Shown here: one piece after another, positions 39,144 through 48,676 of the stretch
How the letters are laid out: every line of letters starts with the position of its first letter
Numbering within the stretch: the first letter of the stretch is position 1
Source of the DNA: Sphingomonas sp. ATCC 31555
GTDB lineage: Bacteria; Pseudomonadota; Alphaproteobacteria; Sphingomonadales; Sphingomonadaceae
Direction: 5' to 3'
Length of the DNA stretch: 64,000 nt
Assembly (NCBI RefSeq): GCF_000282895.1
Contig: NZ_ALBQ01000014.1
Span: 1 to 64,000, forward strand
Position numbers and translations under genes: made by a program
The notes under the pieces: model-generated
Databases searched by the model: none
What the model was told of the DNA's origin: nothing
The model's input: only the letters and a program-made list of their open reading frames with translations

Positions 39144-39785
39144 ATGGAGGCGATGAACGGTTCGGTCGCAGCCCAGATCGGGCCCATCCTCCCCTGGCTC
39201 GATCTGTTCGGCATCGCGGTGTTCGCCGCCACCGGCGCGCTGGCCGCCACCCGACGTGGCCAGACGATCGTCACCGCCACCTTCTTTGCCCTCATCACGG
39301 GGGTGGGCGGCGGCACGGTGCGCGATCTGCTGATCGGCGCGCCGGTCTTCTGGATCCACGACGCCAGCGTCGCCTCGCTGTGCCTGGGCATGTCGGCGAT
39401 CGTTTGGATCACGCCGCAACGTTGGTGGAGCGACCGGAGCTTCGCCTGGCTCGATGCGCTAGGCCTCGCCGCCTACGCTGCGTTCGGCGCGGCCAAGTCG
39501 CTGGGCTTTGGCGTGCCGCCGGTGCCGGCGGCGGTGATGGGCGTCGTCACCGCCTGTGTCGGCGGCATCATCCGCGACGTGCTGGCGGGCGAGCCGTCGA
39601 TCCTGATGCGGCCGGAGCTCTACGTCACCGCTGCCGCTTTGGCTTCCTCGGTCTATGTCATGCTCAGCCTGCTCGGCCTGCCGCCCTATGCGGCCGGCCT
39701 TGCCGCTGCCATCGCCGGCTTCGCGTTGCGGGCTGCGGCAATCGTGTGGAAGCTGGGTCTACCCGCGTATCGCGGCGGCATGTGA
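39144..39785 (+). CDS. Trimeric intracellular cation channel family protein (UPF0126)
   Basis: A 213-residue membrane protein with the repeated UPF0126/TRIC motif: ALITGVGGGTVRDLLIGAPVFW in the first half and VTACVGGIIRDVLAGEPSILMRPELY in the second. Each half holds about three helices, an inverted-repeat fold. Prokaryotic members conduct K+ or other monovalent cations; the E. coli relative YicG has been linked to glycine. Divergent from the DUF1275 gene, convergent with the acetyltransferase. Confidence 0.88.
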   Translation: MEAMNGSVAAQIGPILPWLDLFGIAVFAATGALAATRRGQTIVTATFFALITGVGGGTVRDLLIGAPVFWIHDASVASLCLGMSAIVWITPQRWWSDRSFAWLDALGLAAYAAFGAAKSLGFGVPPVPAAVMGVVTACVGGIIRDVLAGEPSILMRPELYVTAAALASSVYVMLSLLGLPPYAAGLAAAIAGFALRAAAIVWKLGLPAYRGGM

Positions 39786-39801
39786 GGGCCGACGGGTTGG
39801 T

Positions 39802-40365
39802 TCAGGCGCGTACCAGTCCCACCTCGCTGAAGGGCCGCGGCTCCACCGGCGGGGCGGCGGGTGCGTTGAGCTCGCATTGCCAGATACCCACGTCGATCCA
39901 CTGCCCCTGCTTGTAGCCGACTTCGCGGAACACGCCGGCACGGCGGAATCCCACTGCCTCGTGCAGGCTGATCGAGCGATCGTTCGGCAGCGCGATCATG
40001 CCGATGGCATGCACGAAGCGCTGGGCGCGCAACGTATCGATCAGCGCTTCGTAGAGCAGCCGGCCTGCCCCGCGGCGCTGCGCCGTCTCCGCCATGTAGA
40101 CGGAGGTTTCGCAGACATAGCGATAAGCGGGCCGCTCGCGAAAGCGGGTGGCATAGGCATAGCCGATCACCGCGTCGCCGAAATCCTCGCTCTGGGTGGC
40201 AACCAGCCAGGGATACAGCCCGTCGCTCGATGCCATTCGCGTTGCCATCGTCGCCGCGTCGGGCGCCTCGGTTTCGAAGGAGACGGTTCCGTGCAGCACA
40301 TGCGGCGCATAGATCGCCGCAATCGCCCCCGCATCCTCGGCCGTCGCCGGGCGAATGCGGATCAC
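39802..40365 (-). CDS. GNAT N-acetyltransferase, phosphinothricin-acetyltransferase-like
   Basis: A 187-residue acetyltransferase from GTG 40365, which overlaps the sppA stop codon (GTGA) and so is likely coupled to sppA. The start [71 protein letters not shown], the acetyl-CoA loop RRGAGRLLYEALIDTLRAQRF and GFRRAGVFREVGYKQGQWIDVGIWQ closely follow the PAT/MddA group, which acetylates phosphinothricin or methionine sulfoximine-like compounds. The native substrate is not known from sequence. An upstream in-frame start would be embedded in sppA. Confidence 0.87.
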   Translation of the reverse strand: MIRIRPATAEDAGAIAAIYAPHVLHGTVSFETEAPDAATMATRMASSDGLYPWLVATQSEDFGDAVIGYAYATRFRERPAYRYVCETSVYMAETAQRRGAGRLLYEALIDTLRAQRFVHAIGMIALPNDRSISLHEAVGFRRAGVFREVGYKQGQWIDVGIWQCELNAPAAPPVEPRPFSEVGLVRA

Positions 40366-42293
40366 TTGGCCGTTCCTAACGCCAGCTGGAGCAGGGCGAG
40401 GTCGGCCGGCTGCGCGCTCGGCACGCCCAGCGCCATGCACTCCAGGCAACGCGCCTGCACCGAACCGCTCTGGGTCAGGCGCTTGGCATCGCCCAGTGCC
40501 TGCGCCAGCAGCATCCGCCGTTGCTCGGCGATGCGGGCATAGGCATCGCTGCCCCCCGGCGCTTCGGCCCAGTCGTCGTCGTCCTCGTCGTCATTGCCCA
40601 GCGATCCCAGCCCCGCCGCCAGCGCGGCGGCGAAGGCGTTGGGCTTCTTGGCGAGATAGACCGGCCGCACCTTGGCGGGATCCAGCCCGGCGCGCTTGGC
40701 CGCCTCGGCGATCGCGTCGTCCAGCCCGCCGAAGCGATCGACAAGGCCGATCTGGCGGGCGATGCCGCCGATCCACACGCGGCCCTGGCCGATTTCATCC
40801 ACCCGCTGCGGCGTCAGCTTGCGGGCATTCGCCACCAGGCCGACAAAGCGGCCATAGCCTGCCTCGATCGCCGATTGCAGGATCGTGTCGACCGTGGCGT
40901 TGGTGCCGCCATAGATGCTCGGCTGGCCGGTCAGCGGCGTGCTTTGCACCCCGTCTGTCGTTACGCCGATCTTGGCCAGCGTGTTCTCGAAGGTCGGAAT
41001 GATGCCGAAGATGCCGATCGATCCGGTGATCGTGTTAGGCTCGGCGAAGATCACGTCGCCGGCGGTCGACACCCAATAGCCGCCGCTGGCGGCGAGGCCG
41101 CCCATGGACACGACGATCGGCAGCTTCTGCGCCTTGGCCTGCAGAATGGCCTGGCGCATCTGTTCGGATGCCAGTGCCGATCCGCCCGGCGAATCGACGC
41201 GGACGACCAGCGCCTTGAGCTTGCCGTCCTTCAGCCCGTCCAGCACCAGCTTGGCGATCGTGTCGCCGCCCGCGCTTCCCGCGCCACCCTTGCCGTCGAC
41301 GATCTCGCCCGCGACGGTGATCACCCCGATCGGATCGCCGCTGGTCGGCAGCGGGTTCGCCTGCAGCCAGTTGGCCAGCTTGATCGCGTTGAAATTGCCC
41401 GATCGCGCCCCGCTTGGCGCGCCGACCAGTTGCGCGACGTGCCGGCCGAAGGCGATGCGATCCCCCAGTTGGTCGACCAGCCCATAGGCACGGTTGGCCG
41501 CGGCGATATCGCCCTTGGCGGCGGTGATCGCGACATCGGGCTTCATCAGGAAGTCGGCGATTCGCGCTTTGGGTCGCGCCTTCTGAATGCCGTCCCGCCA
41601 CTGGTCCAGCAGGCCGCCATAGAGCGCGGTGTTCGCCTCGCGCGCCTCGGGCGACATGTCGGCGCGGATATAGGGCTCCACCGCCGACTTGAACTTGCCG
41701 ACCTTATAGACATGCACGTTGATGCCCAGCTTGTCCGTCAGGCCCTTGTAATAGAGCTGCTGGCCGCCGGGACCCATGAAGATCGATCCGCCCATCGGGT
41801 GGACCCAGATCTCGCTCGCATGCGCCGCGATCTGGTAGCCGCTGTCGGTATAGGCGGTAGCATAGGCCAGCACCGGCTTGCCGGCGGCGCGAACTCGGCC
41901 GACCGCGGCCGCGACTTCGCTCACCGTCGCGGGATAGCCGCCCATGAAGCTGTCGAGATCGAGCACTACTGCCTTTACGCGGGCGTCGCGCCGGCCCGCG
42001 TCCAGCGCGCGGATCACGTCGCGCGCGCTCACCTGGCCGGCGGCGCGCGAACCGGTGACTGCGGCGAAGGGATCGGCGTCGCTAGGCTGCTCGACCAACA
42101 CGCCGTCGAACGACACGACCAAGGCGCCGTCGCGAATCGTCGCCGGCGTCGGACGGTGGGAAAGCGCTGCGAACAGCACGGAGAAGAACAGGAGCAGCAG
42201 AATAAGGACGAGCAGGTCCTTGATTCCGACGAGTATCTTCCAGGCGGTACGGACCAGCTTCACCGGCGGCTCCTCAAAGCGTATTGGCTTCAT
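40362..42293 (-). CDS. sppA: Signal peptide peptidase SppA, 67 kDa type
   Basis: A 643-residue membrane-anchored serine protease with a duplicated S49 fold. The N-terminal TM segment is [18 protein letters not shown]. The catalytic lysine is in the first half ([15 protein letters not shown]) and the nucleophile serine is in the second ([14 protein letters not shown]). SppA degrades cleaved signal peptides in the inner membrane. A second domain boundary lies near [15 protein letters not shown]. The acetyltransferase gene downstream is coupled. The 3' part ends in a charged stretch ([11 protein letters not shown]) not present in E. coli SppA. Confidence 0.94.
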   Translation of the reverse strand: MKPIRFEEPPVKLVRTAWKILVGIKDLLVLILLLLFFSVLFAALSHRPTPATIRDGALVVSFDGVLVEQPSDADPFAAVTGSRAAGQVSARDVIRALDAGRRDARVKAVVLDLDSFMGGYPATVSEVAAAVGRVRAAGKPVLAYATAYTDSGYQIAAHASEIWVHPMGGSIFMGPGGQQLYYKGLTDKLGINVHVYKVGKFKSAVEPYIRADMSPEAREANTALYGGLLDQWRDGIQKARPKARIADFLMKPDVAITAAKGDIAAANRAYGLVDQLGDRIAFGRHVAQLVGAPSGARSGNFNAIKLANWLQANPLPTSGDPIGVITVAGEIVDGKGGAGSAGGDTIAKLVLDGLKDGKLKALVVRVDSPGGSALASEQMRQAILQAKAQKLPIVVSMGGLAASGGYWVSTAGDVIFAEPNTITGSIGIFGIIPTFENTLAKIGVTTDGVQSTPLTGQPSIYGGTNATVDTILQSAIEAGYGRFVGLVANARKLTPQRVDEIGQGRVWIGGIARQIGLVDRFGGLDDAIAEAAKRAGLDPAKVRPVYLAKKPNAFAAALAAGLGSLGNDDEDDDDWAEAPGGSDAYARIAEQRRMLLAQALGDAKRLTQSGSVQARCLECMALGVPSAQPADLALLQLALGTAK

Positions 42294-42372
42294 CTGCTAC
42301 CGGATGCGCGCGGCGGAGGCAACGACCCGTATTATTCGCCCAACACGCCAAAAAAAGTTCCCTCGACACCCG

Positions 42373-42400
42373 TTGACGAAGCGAAACTGCCTCCACATAT
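42373..42400 (+). promoter_or_regulatory. groESL promoter
   Basis: TTGACG (42373-42378) and ACATAT (42395-42400) with a 16-bp spacer, immediately upstream of the CIRCE operator. Typical of sigma-70 promoters under HrcA control. A heat-shock sigma factor contribution cannot be ruled out. Confidence 0.6.
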
Positions 42401-42408
42401 CTCCGCTG

Positions 42409-42435
42409 TTAGCACTCCGGGGGACCGAGTGCTAA
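42409..42435. promoter_or_regulatory. CIRCE operator (HrcA binding site)
   Basis: TTAGCACTC-N9-GAGTGCTAA at 42409-42435 is a perfect match to the CIRCE consensus. HrcA binds it as a dimer and represses groESL until heat shock. It lies 33 bp before the groES start and just downstream of the promoter, the usual arrangement. Confidence 0.96.
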
Positions 42436-42467
42436 ACACCGAAATCCACCTGAAAGAGGATCAGGCA

Positions 42468-42755
42468 ATGAACTTCCGTCCGTTGCACGACCGCGTGCTC
42501 GTCCGCCGCGTCGAAGCCGAGGAAAAGACCGCCGGCGGGATCATCATCCCGGACACCGCCAAGGAAAAGCCGCAGGAAGGCGAAGTCGTCGCCGTCGGCA
42601 CCGGCACCAAGGCCGAAGATGGCAAGGTGACCCCGCTCGACGTAAAGTCGGGCGATCGCATCCTGTTCGGCAAGTGGTCCGGCACCGAAGTGAAGGTGAA
42701 CGGCGAAGACCTGCTGATCATGAAGGAAAGCGACATCCTCGGCATCGTCGGCTGA
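42468..42755 (+). CDS. groES: Co-chaperonin GroES
   Basis: 95 residues, matching GroES throughout: [46 protein letters not shown] with the mobile loop and roof regions intact, and the [27 protein letters not shown] end. It caps the GroEL ring. The start at 42468 has a GAGGATC-type Shine-Dalgarno; a frame open far upstream crosses sppA antisense and is a shadow. Two cistrons, groES and groEL, form one operon under a CIRCE element. Confidence 0.98.
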   Translation: MNFRPLHDRVLVRRVEAEEKTAGGIIIPDTAKEKPQEGEVVAVGTGTKAEDGKVTPLDVKSGDRILFGKWSGTEVKVNGEDLLIMKESDILGIVG

Positions 42756-42798
42756 GCACGTCGTACCTCCTCAACTTCCTAAACTTAGCGAAATTTGA

Positions 42799-44454
<1,656 letters not shown>

Positions 44455-44477
44455 GTTCGCGCTCGACGCAAAAAGAG

Positions 44478-44512
44478 GGGCCGGCGGAGCGATCCGCCGG
44501 CCCTTTTCTTTT
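44478..44512 (+). terminator. Intrinsic terminator of the groESL operon
   Basis: GGGCCGGCGGA (44478-44488), loop GCGA, TCCGCCGGCCC (44493-44503), then TTTTCTTTT. An 11-bp perfect stem with a T-run. Confidence 0.92.
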
Positions 44513-44519
44513 GGCGCCA

Positions 44520-44609
44520 CCCTCACTCTTCCGGCGCTTCGCGCCCCCCTCCCTCTCCCAATGGGAGAGGGAAGGGGACCGCCGCCGCAGGCGGTCGGAA
44601 GGGTGAGGG
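44520..44609. repeat. Nested palindromic repeat after the groESL terminator
   Basis: Outer arms CCCTCACTCTTCCG (44520-44533) and CGGAAGGGTGAGGG (44596-44609) differ at one base from perfect pairing. Inside are two further hairpins: CCCTCTCCC (44551-44559) with GGGAGAGGG (44563-44571), and CCGCC (44582-44586) with GGCGG (44590-44594). The CCCTC/GAGGG theme links it to the repeats at 6808-6911 and 23445-23567. It sits between groEL and the convergent oleate hydratase gene. Confidence 0.7.
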
Positions 44610-44625
44610 CGCGCGCAAGAGGCCC

Positions 44626-46614
44626 CTACCGCTCCTTCACCCCGGCCATCCAGCCTCGTACCGTATCGGCCGCCTCGCTGACCGCGTGGCTGCCCCGTCC
44701 GAACAGCCCGGCCAGCTCCTCTTCCACCCGGTGCAGCGTATCGCCGCCCTTTTCGGGCAGCGGCGGCAGGATGTGCGCGAAGTAAGTCTTGCCAAGCAGC
44801 CGGTGGAGCAGCCGCTCGCCGGGGAAGGGCGCGCCATTGTTGAGCGCCCGCGCGCCCCGCAGCAGGTTGCGGATGTCGTACTGCGTCGGGCTGATGTCGG
44901 GCACCTGCTTCAGCACGTTCAACAGCGCGTACACCCCGATCCGCGCCGTGCGGATCGAACTCTCCATCGTGAAGACGATGTCGTTCGCCGTCTCGACGAA
45001 CTGGCCGACCAGCGCGAGGTTGGTGCAGCCTTGCGGCACCACCGCCGGCCGGTCGCCGGCCGCACGCGGCATGAATTCGGCGGTGATGTACGGCATCAGC
45101 GCAAGCCGTATCTTGGTCGCCTGCGTCACCGCCGCAACCTGATCCTCGGCAATGCCAAGATGGTGGCACAGCTCTTCGAGGATCTCGCGCCCGGTGCAAT
45201 CGGGCATCGCTTTGGCGACCTTGTCGCCGGCCACGTCCATCCGCAGCGCATAGGCCCAGAGCACCAGCACGTCCTCGGGCTGGTCGGGGAAGTGCGGCTG
45301 GCGATTGCAGGTGACGCTGAGCAGCCACTTGGAGTCGGTGAAGGTGATGATCCCGCCGGTGACGGTGCGTCCCGAGTACGGATCGTTGACCGCCAGTGCC
45401 TTCAGCCGGTCGACCAGCGGCGAGGGCCTGCAGGTGAGCGTCGCCGATTCCCACATCGAGCGGGCAACATCGCCACAGAACTTGTTCGGCCTGCCGAACA
45501 CCGGCGATTGCGCGGCGAGGTTGCGCCACAGCGTCCAATCGCTCTCGGCACCCGGATCATACGCTCCGCGTTCGAGCACCGGCGCCCGGTCCATGTCGCC
45601 ATAGGCGGTGCCCTCGGTCATCGAGCCGGGCAGCACGAAGACGAGATCCTGTGCTGCCACCGGCAGCACTGTCGCGGTGCCCGCCACCACGGCCCGGATC
45701 CCGGTGACGGTACGCTGCTCGCCCGCCACGGCGAAGTCGAGGTCCGTGGCGCGCGTGTCGAACTGAAAGCATACGCCCTGCTCGCGCAGCATCTTGGTCA
45801 GCGGGCGGACGAAGGTGTCGAACTGGTCGTATTTCGGGAACACCACCACCGACATGTCGGCAAAACCGTCCACCGAATCGAGGAAGCGGTGGAGGTACAG
45901 CTTCATCTCCAGCAGGCTGTGCCAGGGCTGGAAGGCGAACATGGTGCGAAACAGCGCCCAGAAGTTGGTCTCGAAGAAGCCCCTGTTGAAATAGTCCTGA
46001 ATCGTGGTGTCGTTCACCTCGTCCTTGCGCTTGAGCAGCAGCCGGACGATCTCCCACTGGTCCTTGCGCGACAGGCCGAAGGTGCGGAAATCCTGCACCA
46101 CGCCTTGCTGGTGCATCAGTCGCGCCTTGGAATAATTGGGGTCGCGATCGTTCACCCAACGATATTCGTCGAGCACGCTATAGCCGGCGGGCAGCTCCAG
46201 CGCCGGCACGTCCTGGAACAGGTCCCACAGATTGTCGTAGTTCCAGTTCATCTCGCGGCCGCCGCGGATCAGATAGCCGCGCTCCGCATCGCCCGCGCCG
46301 TCGAGCGAGCCGCCCTCGATCTGCGCGGCATCGAGGATGGTGATGTTGGCGGGCGGCATATGGCCGTCGCGGATCAGGTAGAAGGCGGCGGCTAGTCCCG
46401 CGATCCCGCTGCCGACGATCCACGCCTTGCGGGCCTCCACCCTCGGCGTCGGCAGCGGCCGGTTGCGGGCATAGGGGCTCCAGAAGTCGGGCGGCGGCAG
46501 CGTGTTCTGGGGCTGCTGGCTCCAATAGCCGGCAGTGGTGTCCGGCGCATGCACGAAGCCTTCGGGTGCGGCATTTGCCGGCGCGCCGAGCCAGTCGGCG
46601 GTGGAACGGGACAT
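44626..46614 (-). CDS. Oleate hydratase
   Basis: A 662-residue FAD-dependent enzyme. The nucleotide-binding fold is AWIVGSGIAGLAAAFYLIRDGHMPPANITILDAAQIEGGSLDGAGDAERGYLIRGGREMNWNYDNLWDLFQ, which includes the RGGREMN segment typical of oleate hydratases (myosin-cross-reactive antigen family), with YFNRGFFETNFWALFRTMFAFQPWHSLLEMKLYLHRFLD further on. It adds water to oleic acid to give 10-hydroxystearate, helping detoxify unsaturated fatty acids. The product may be cytoplasmic or membrane-associated. Codon use matches the neighbours. Confidence 0.93.
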   Translation of the reverse strand: MSRSTADWLGAPANAAPEGFVHAPDTTAGYWSQQPQNTLPPPDFWSPYARNRPLPTPRVEARKAWIVGSGIAGLAAAFYLIRDGHMPPANITILDAAQIEGGSLDGAGDAERGYLIRGGREMNWNYDNLWDLFQDVPALELPAGYSVLDEYRWVNDRDPNYSKARLMHQQGVVQDFRTFGLSRKDQWEIVRLLLKRKDEVNDTTIQDYFNRGFFETNFWALFRTMFAFQPWHSLLEMKLYLHRFLDSVDGFADMSVVVFPKYDQFDTFVRPLTKMLREQGVCFQFDTRATDLDFAVAGEQRTVTGIRAVVAGTATVLPVAAQDLVFVLPGSMTEGTAYGDMDRAPVLERGAYDPGAESDWTLWRNLAAQSPVFGRPNKFCGDVARSMWESATLTCRPSPLVDRLKALAVNDPYSGRTVTGGIITFTDSKWLLSVTCNRQPHFPDQPEDVLVLWAYALRMDVAGDKVAKAMPDCTGREILEELCHHLGIAEDQVAAVTQATKIRLALMPYITAEFMPRAAGDRPAVVPQGCTNLALVGQFVETANDIVFTMESSIRTARIGVYALLNVLKQVPDISPTQYDIRNLLRGARALNNGAPFPGERLLHRLLGKTYFAHILPPLPEKGGDTLHRVEEELAGLFGRGSHAVSEAADTVRGWMAGVKER

Positions 46615-46706
46615 GATGCGGTCCTCCTGAATCCAGCGGATGGTTGGCCGCCGGATTCAGGCAGATCAGCGCGAACGCGAATTCGTAATGTTGGCAGCTC
46701 GCAGGA

Positions 46707-47249
46707 TCAGTCCTTGCGGTCCTCTTTCTTGTCGTCCTTGTCGACAGGCAGCGTCGGCACGGCGGCGCGGGCAGTGGCGGTGGGTGCCGCCGGCGGCCTG
46801 CAGCCCTTTGAGACGCCGAGGCCCTTGAGGTAGGCGCGGCGAATCGTTCCGCCATAGATCGCCGCGGTCACCCGCTTCTCCTGCTTGTCCGCGCCGGTAA
46901 TCATCCGCACCAGCCCAAATCCGGGGATCAGCGTGCCCACGATCGCACGGCTGCCCGCCGCAGCGATCGCGCCGCCATTGCCCCCTTTGGCTTCCGGTGC
47001 GTCGGCGTCGCTGCCCAGCACGGCGTTCAGCTGCGTGATGCCGTTGCGGATCTGCGCGCAGCTCTTGGTCCCTTGCGATGCGTAAGGGGCAGAGGCGGCG
47101 AGCAGCAGCACGTCCGGGATTTTCTTCTCGTTGATCCGCAGGTCGCGCAGCGGCGCCTGCGCCCCGTCCCCCACGCTCTGTTTCTGCTGCGCCAGCACCG
47201 GCGTTGCAATCAGCATCGCGGCCAGCCCGGCCGCCCAAAGGGTCCGCAT
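46707..47249 (-). CDS. Secreted hypothetical protein
   Basis: A 180-residue protein with a signal peptide (LWAAGLAAMLIATPVLAQ). It has a conserved-looking central part (PDVLLLAASAPYASQGTKSCAQIRNGITQLNAVLGSD), a hydrophobic stretch (SRAIVGTLIPGFGLVRMI) and a charged C-terminus (DKDDKKEDRKD). No family recognised. The start at 47249 is chosen for the signal peptide. It is divergent from serC with a 165-bp shared upstream region that includes a palindrome. Function unknown. Confidence 0.7.
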   Translation of the reverse strand: MRTLWAAGLAAMLIATPVLAQQKQSVGDGAQAPLRDLRINEKKIPDVLLLAASAPYASQGTKSCAQIRNGITQLNAVLGSDADAPEAKGGNGGAIAAAGSRAIVGTLIPGFGLVRMITGADKQEKRVTAAIYGGTIRRAYLKGLGVSKGCRPPAAPTATARAAVPTLPVDKDDKKEDRKD

Positions 47250-47301
47250 GTCGTATCTCCCAGAATCCTGCAAAGCTGCGCAGCAAAGGCACGGGCCCGC
47301 A

Positions 47302-47324
47302 ACATTGTTCCCTCGCAACAATGT
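47302..47324. promoter_or_regulatory. 8-bp palindrome upstream of serC
   Basis: ACATTGTT (47302-47309) and AACAATGT (47317-47324) are perfect reverse complements with a 7-base spacer. It lies between the divergent serC and the secreted-protein gene, 7 bp upstream of the candidate serC -35. It resembles a site for a dimeric regulator; the regulator is not known. Confidence 0.5.
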
Positions 47325-47330
47325 CCGGAA

Positions 47331-47359
47331 TTGACTTTCGTGCGCCTGCCGCTAGGGCC
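47331..47359 (+). promoter_or_regulatory. Candidate serC promoter
   Basis: TTGACT (47331-47336) and TAGGGC (47354-47359) with 17-bp spacing, upstream of the serC start at 47415 and next to the palindrome at 47302-47324. Confidence 0.4.
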
Positions 47360-47414
47360 GTCGACGGGCCACGCGGTCCCAACGCCGCGCGTGCTCTCTG
47401 CAAGGAGAGACTAC

Positions 47415-48572
47415 ATGACTGATTTAATTGCCGCCGACGCCACGCTTGCGTCTGCGAAGCCCGCCACCAAACCGGCGCGTCCCTATTTTTCCTCTGGTCC
47501 CTGTGCCAAGCCCCCAGGCTGGTCGCCCCAGAAGCTCGCCGTCGAGTCGCTCGGCCGCTCGCACCGCTCGAAGCTGGGCAAGACCCGCCTCCAATATTGC
47601 ATCGACCTGATGCGCGAGTTGCTCCGCCTGCCGGACACGCACCGCATCGGCATCGTACCCGGATCGGATACCGGCGCCTTCGAAATGGCGATGTGGACGA
47701 TGCTGGGCGCCCGCCCCGTCACCACGCTCGCCTGGGAAAGCTTCGGTGAAGGTTGGGTCACCGATGCGGTCAAGCAGCTCAAGCTCGACCCCACCGTGTT
47801 GCGCGCCGACTACGGGCAGCTGCCCGATCTGAGCGCGGTCGATTGGTCGAACGACGTGCTGTTCACCTGGAACGGTACCACCTCGGGCGTGCGCGTGCCG
47901 AATGGCGACTGGATCGCCGCCGATCGCGAGGGGCTGAGCTTCGCCGACGCGACCTCGGCGGTGTTCGCCTACGACCTGCCCTGGGACAAGATCGACGTTG
48001 CCACCTTCTCCTGGCAGAAGGTGCTGGGCGGCGAGGGCGCGCACGGTGTGCTGATCCTCGGCCCGCGCGCGGTCGAGCGCCTCGAAACCTACACCCCCGC
48101 CTGGCCGCTACCGAAGGTGTTCCGCCTCGTCTCCAAGGGCAAGCTCGCCGAGGGCGTGTTCAAGGGCGAGACGATCAACACGCCGTCGATGCTGGCGGTG
48201 GAAGACGCGATCTTCGCGCTCGAATGGGGCAAGGGCCTGGGCGGCGCCGACGGGCTGATCGCCCGCTCGGACGCCAATGCCGCGGCGCTCGACACGATCG
48301 TCGCCGAGCGCGACTGGCTCGGCCATCTCGCCGAGGATCCGGCGATCCGCTCGCGCACCAGCGTGTGCCTGACCGTCGAGGGTGCCGATGCCGACTTCAT
48401 CAAGAAGTTCGCCGGCCTGCTTGAGAAGGAAGGCGCGGCCTATGACGTGGCCGGCTATCGCGATGCGCCGGCAGGCCTGCGCATCTGGTGCGGCGCCACC
48501 GTCGACACCGCCGATATCGAGGCGCTCGGCCCCTGGCTCGACTGGGCCTACGCCACCGCCAAGGCGGGCTGA
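47415..48572 (+). CDS. serC: Phosphoserine transaminase
   Basis: A 385-residue PLP enzyme of the longer (alphaproteobacterial) SerC type. ARPYFSSGPCAKPPGWSPQKLAVESLGRSHRSKLGKTRLQYCIDLMRELLRLPDTHRIGIVPGSDTGAFEMAMW is characteristic, and the PLP-lysine lies in the FSWQKVLGGEGAHGVLILGPRAVERL region. It transfers the amino group from glutamate to 3-phosphohydroxypyruvate, the second step of serine synthesis. The start has an AAGGAGAG Shine-Dalgarno. It pairs with serA 104 bp downstream. Confidence 0.95.
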   Translation: MTDLIAADATLASAKPATKPARPYFSSGPCAKPPGWSPQKLAVESLGRSHRSKLGKTRLQYCIDLMRELLRLPDTHRIGIVPGSDTGAFEMAMWTMLGARPVTTLAWESFGEGWVTDAVKQLKLDPTVLRADYGQLPDLSAVDWSNDVLFTWNGTTSGVRVPNGDWIAADREGLSFADATSAVFAYDLPWDKIDVATFSWQKVLGGEGAHGVLILGPRAVERLETYTPAWPLPKVFRLVSKGKLAEGVFKGETINTPSMLAVEDAIFALEWGKGLGGADGLIARSDANAAALDTIVAERDWLGHLAEDPAIRSRTSVCLTVEGADADFIKKFAGLLEKEGAAYDVAGYRDAPAGLRIWCGATVDTADIEALGPWLDWAYATAKAG

Positions 48573-48579
48573 TTGCGGT

Positions 48580-48653
48580 GCTCCTGCGAAAGCAGGAGCC
48601 CAGGGTTACACGCTATTTTCTTGCAAGTTCCGGGCGCCTGCTGTCGCAGGCGC
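48580..48653. repeat. Two REP-like hairpins between serC and serA
   Basis: Hairpin 1: GCTCCTGC (48580-48587), loop GAAA, GCAGGAGC (48592-48599). Hairpin 2: GCGCCTGC (48634-48641), loop TGTC, GCAGGCGC (48646-48653). Both share the CCTGC/GCAGG core, and the first has a GNRA tetraloop. This is a common dispersed intergenic repeat type in sphingomonads. It lies inside the serC-serA gap; whether the two genes are one transcript is open. Confidence 0.65.
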
Positions 48654-48676
48654 ACCGCTGTGCACAGGAGCATTCC

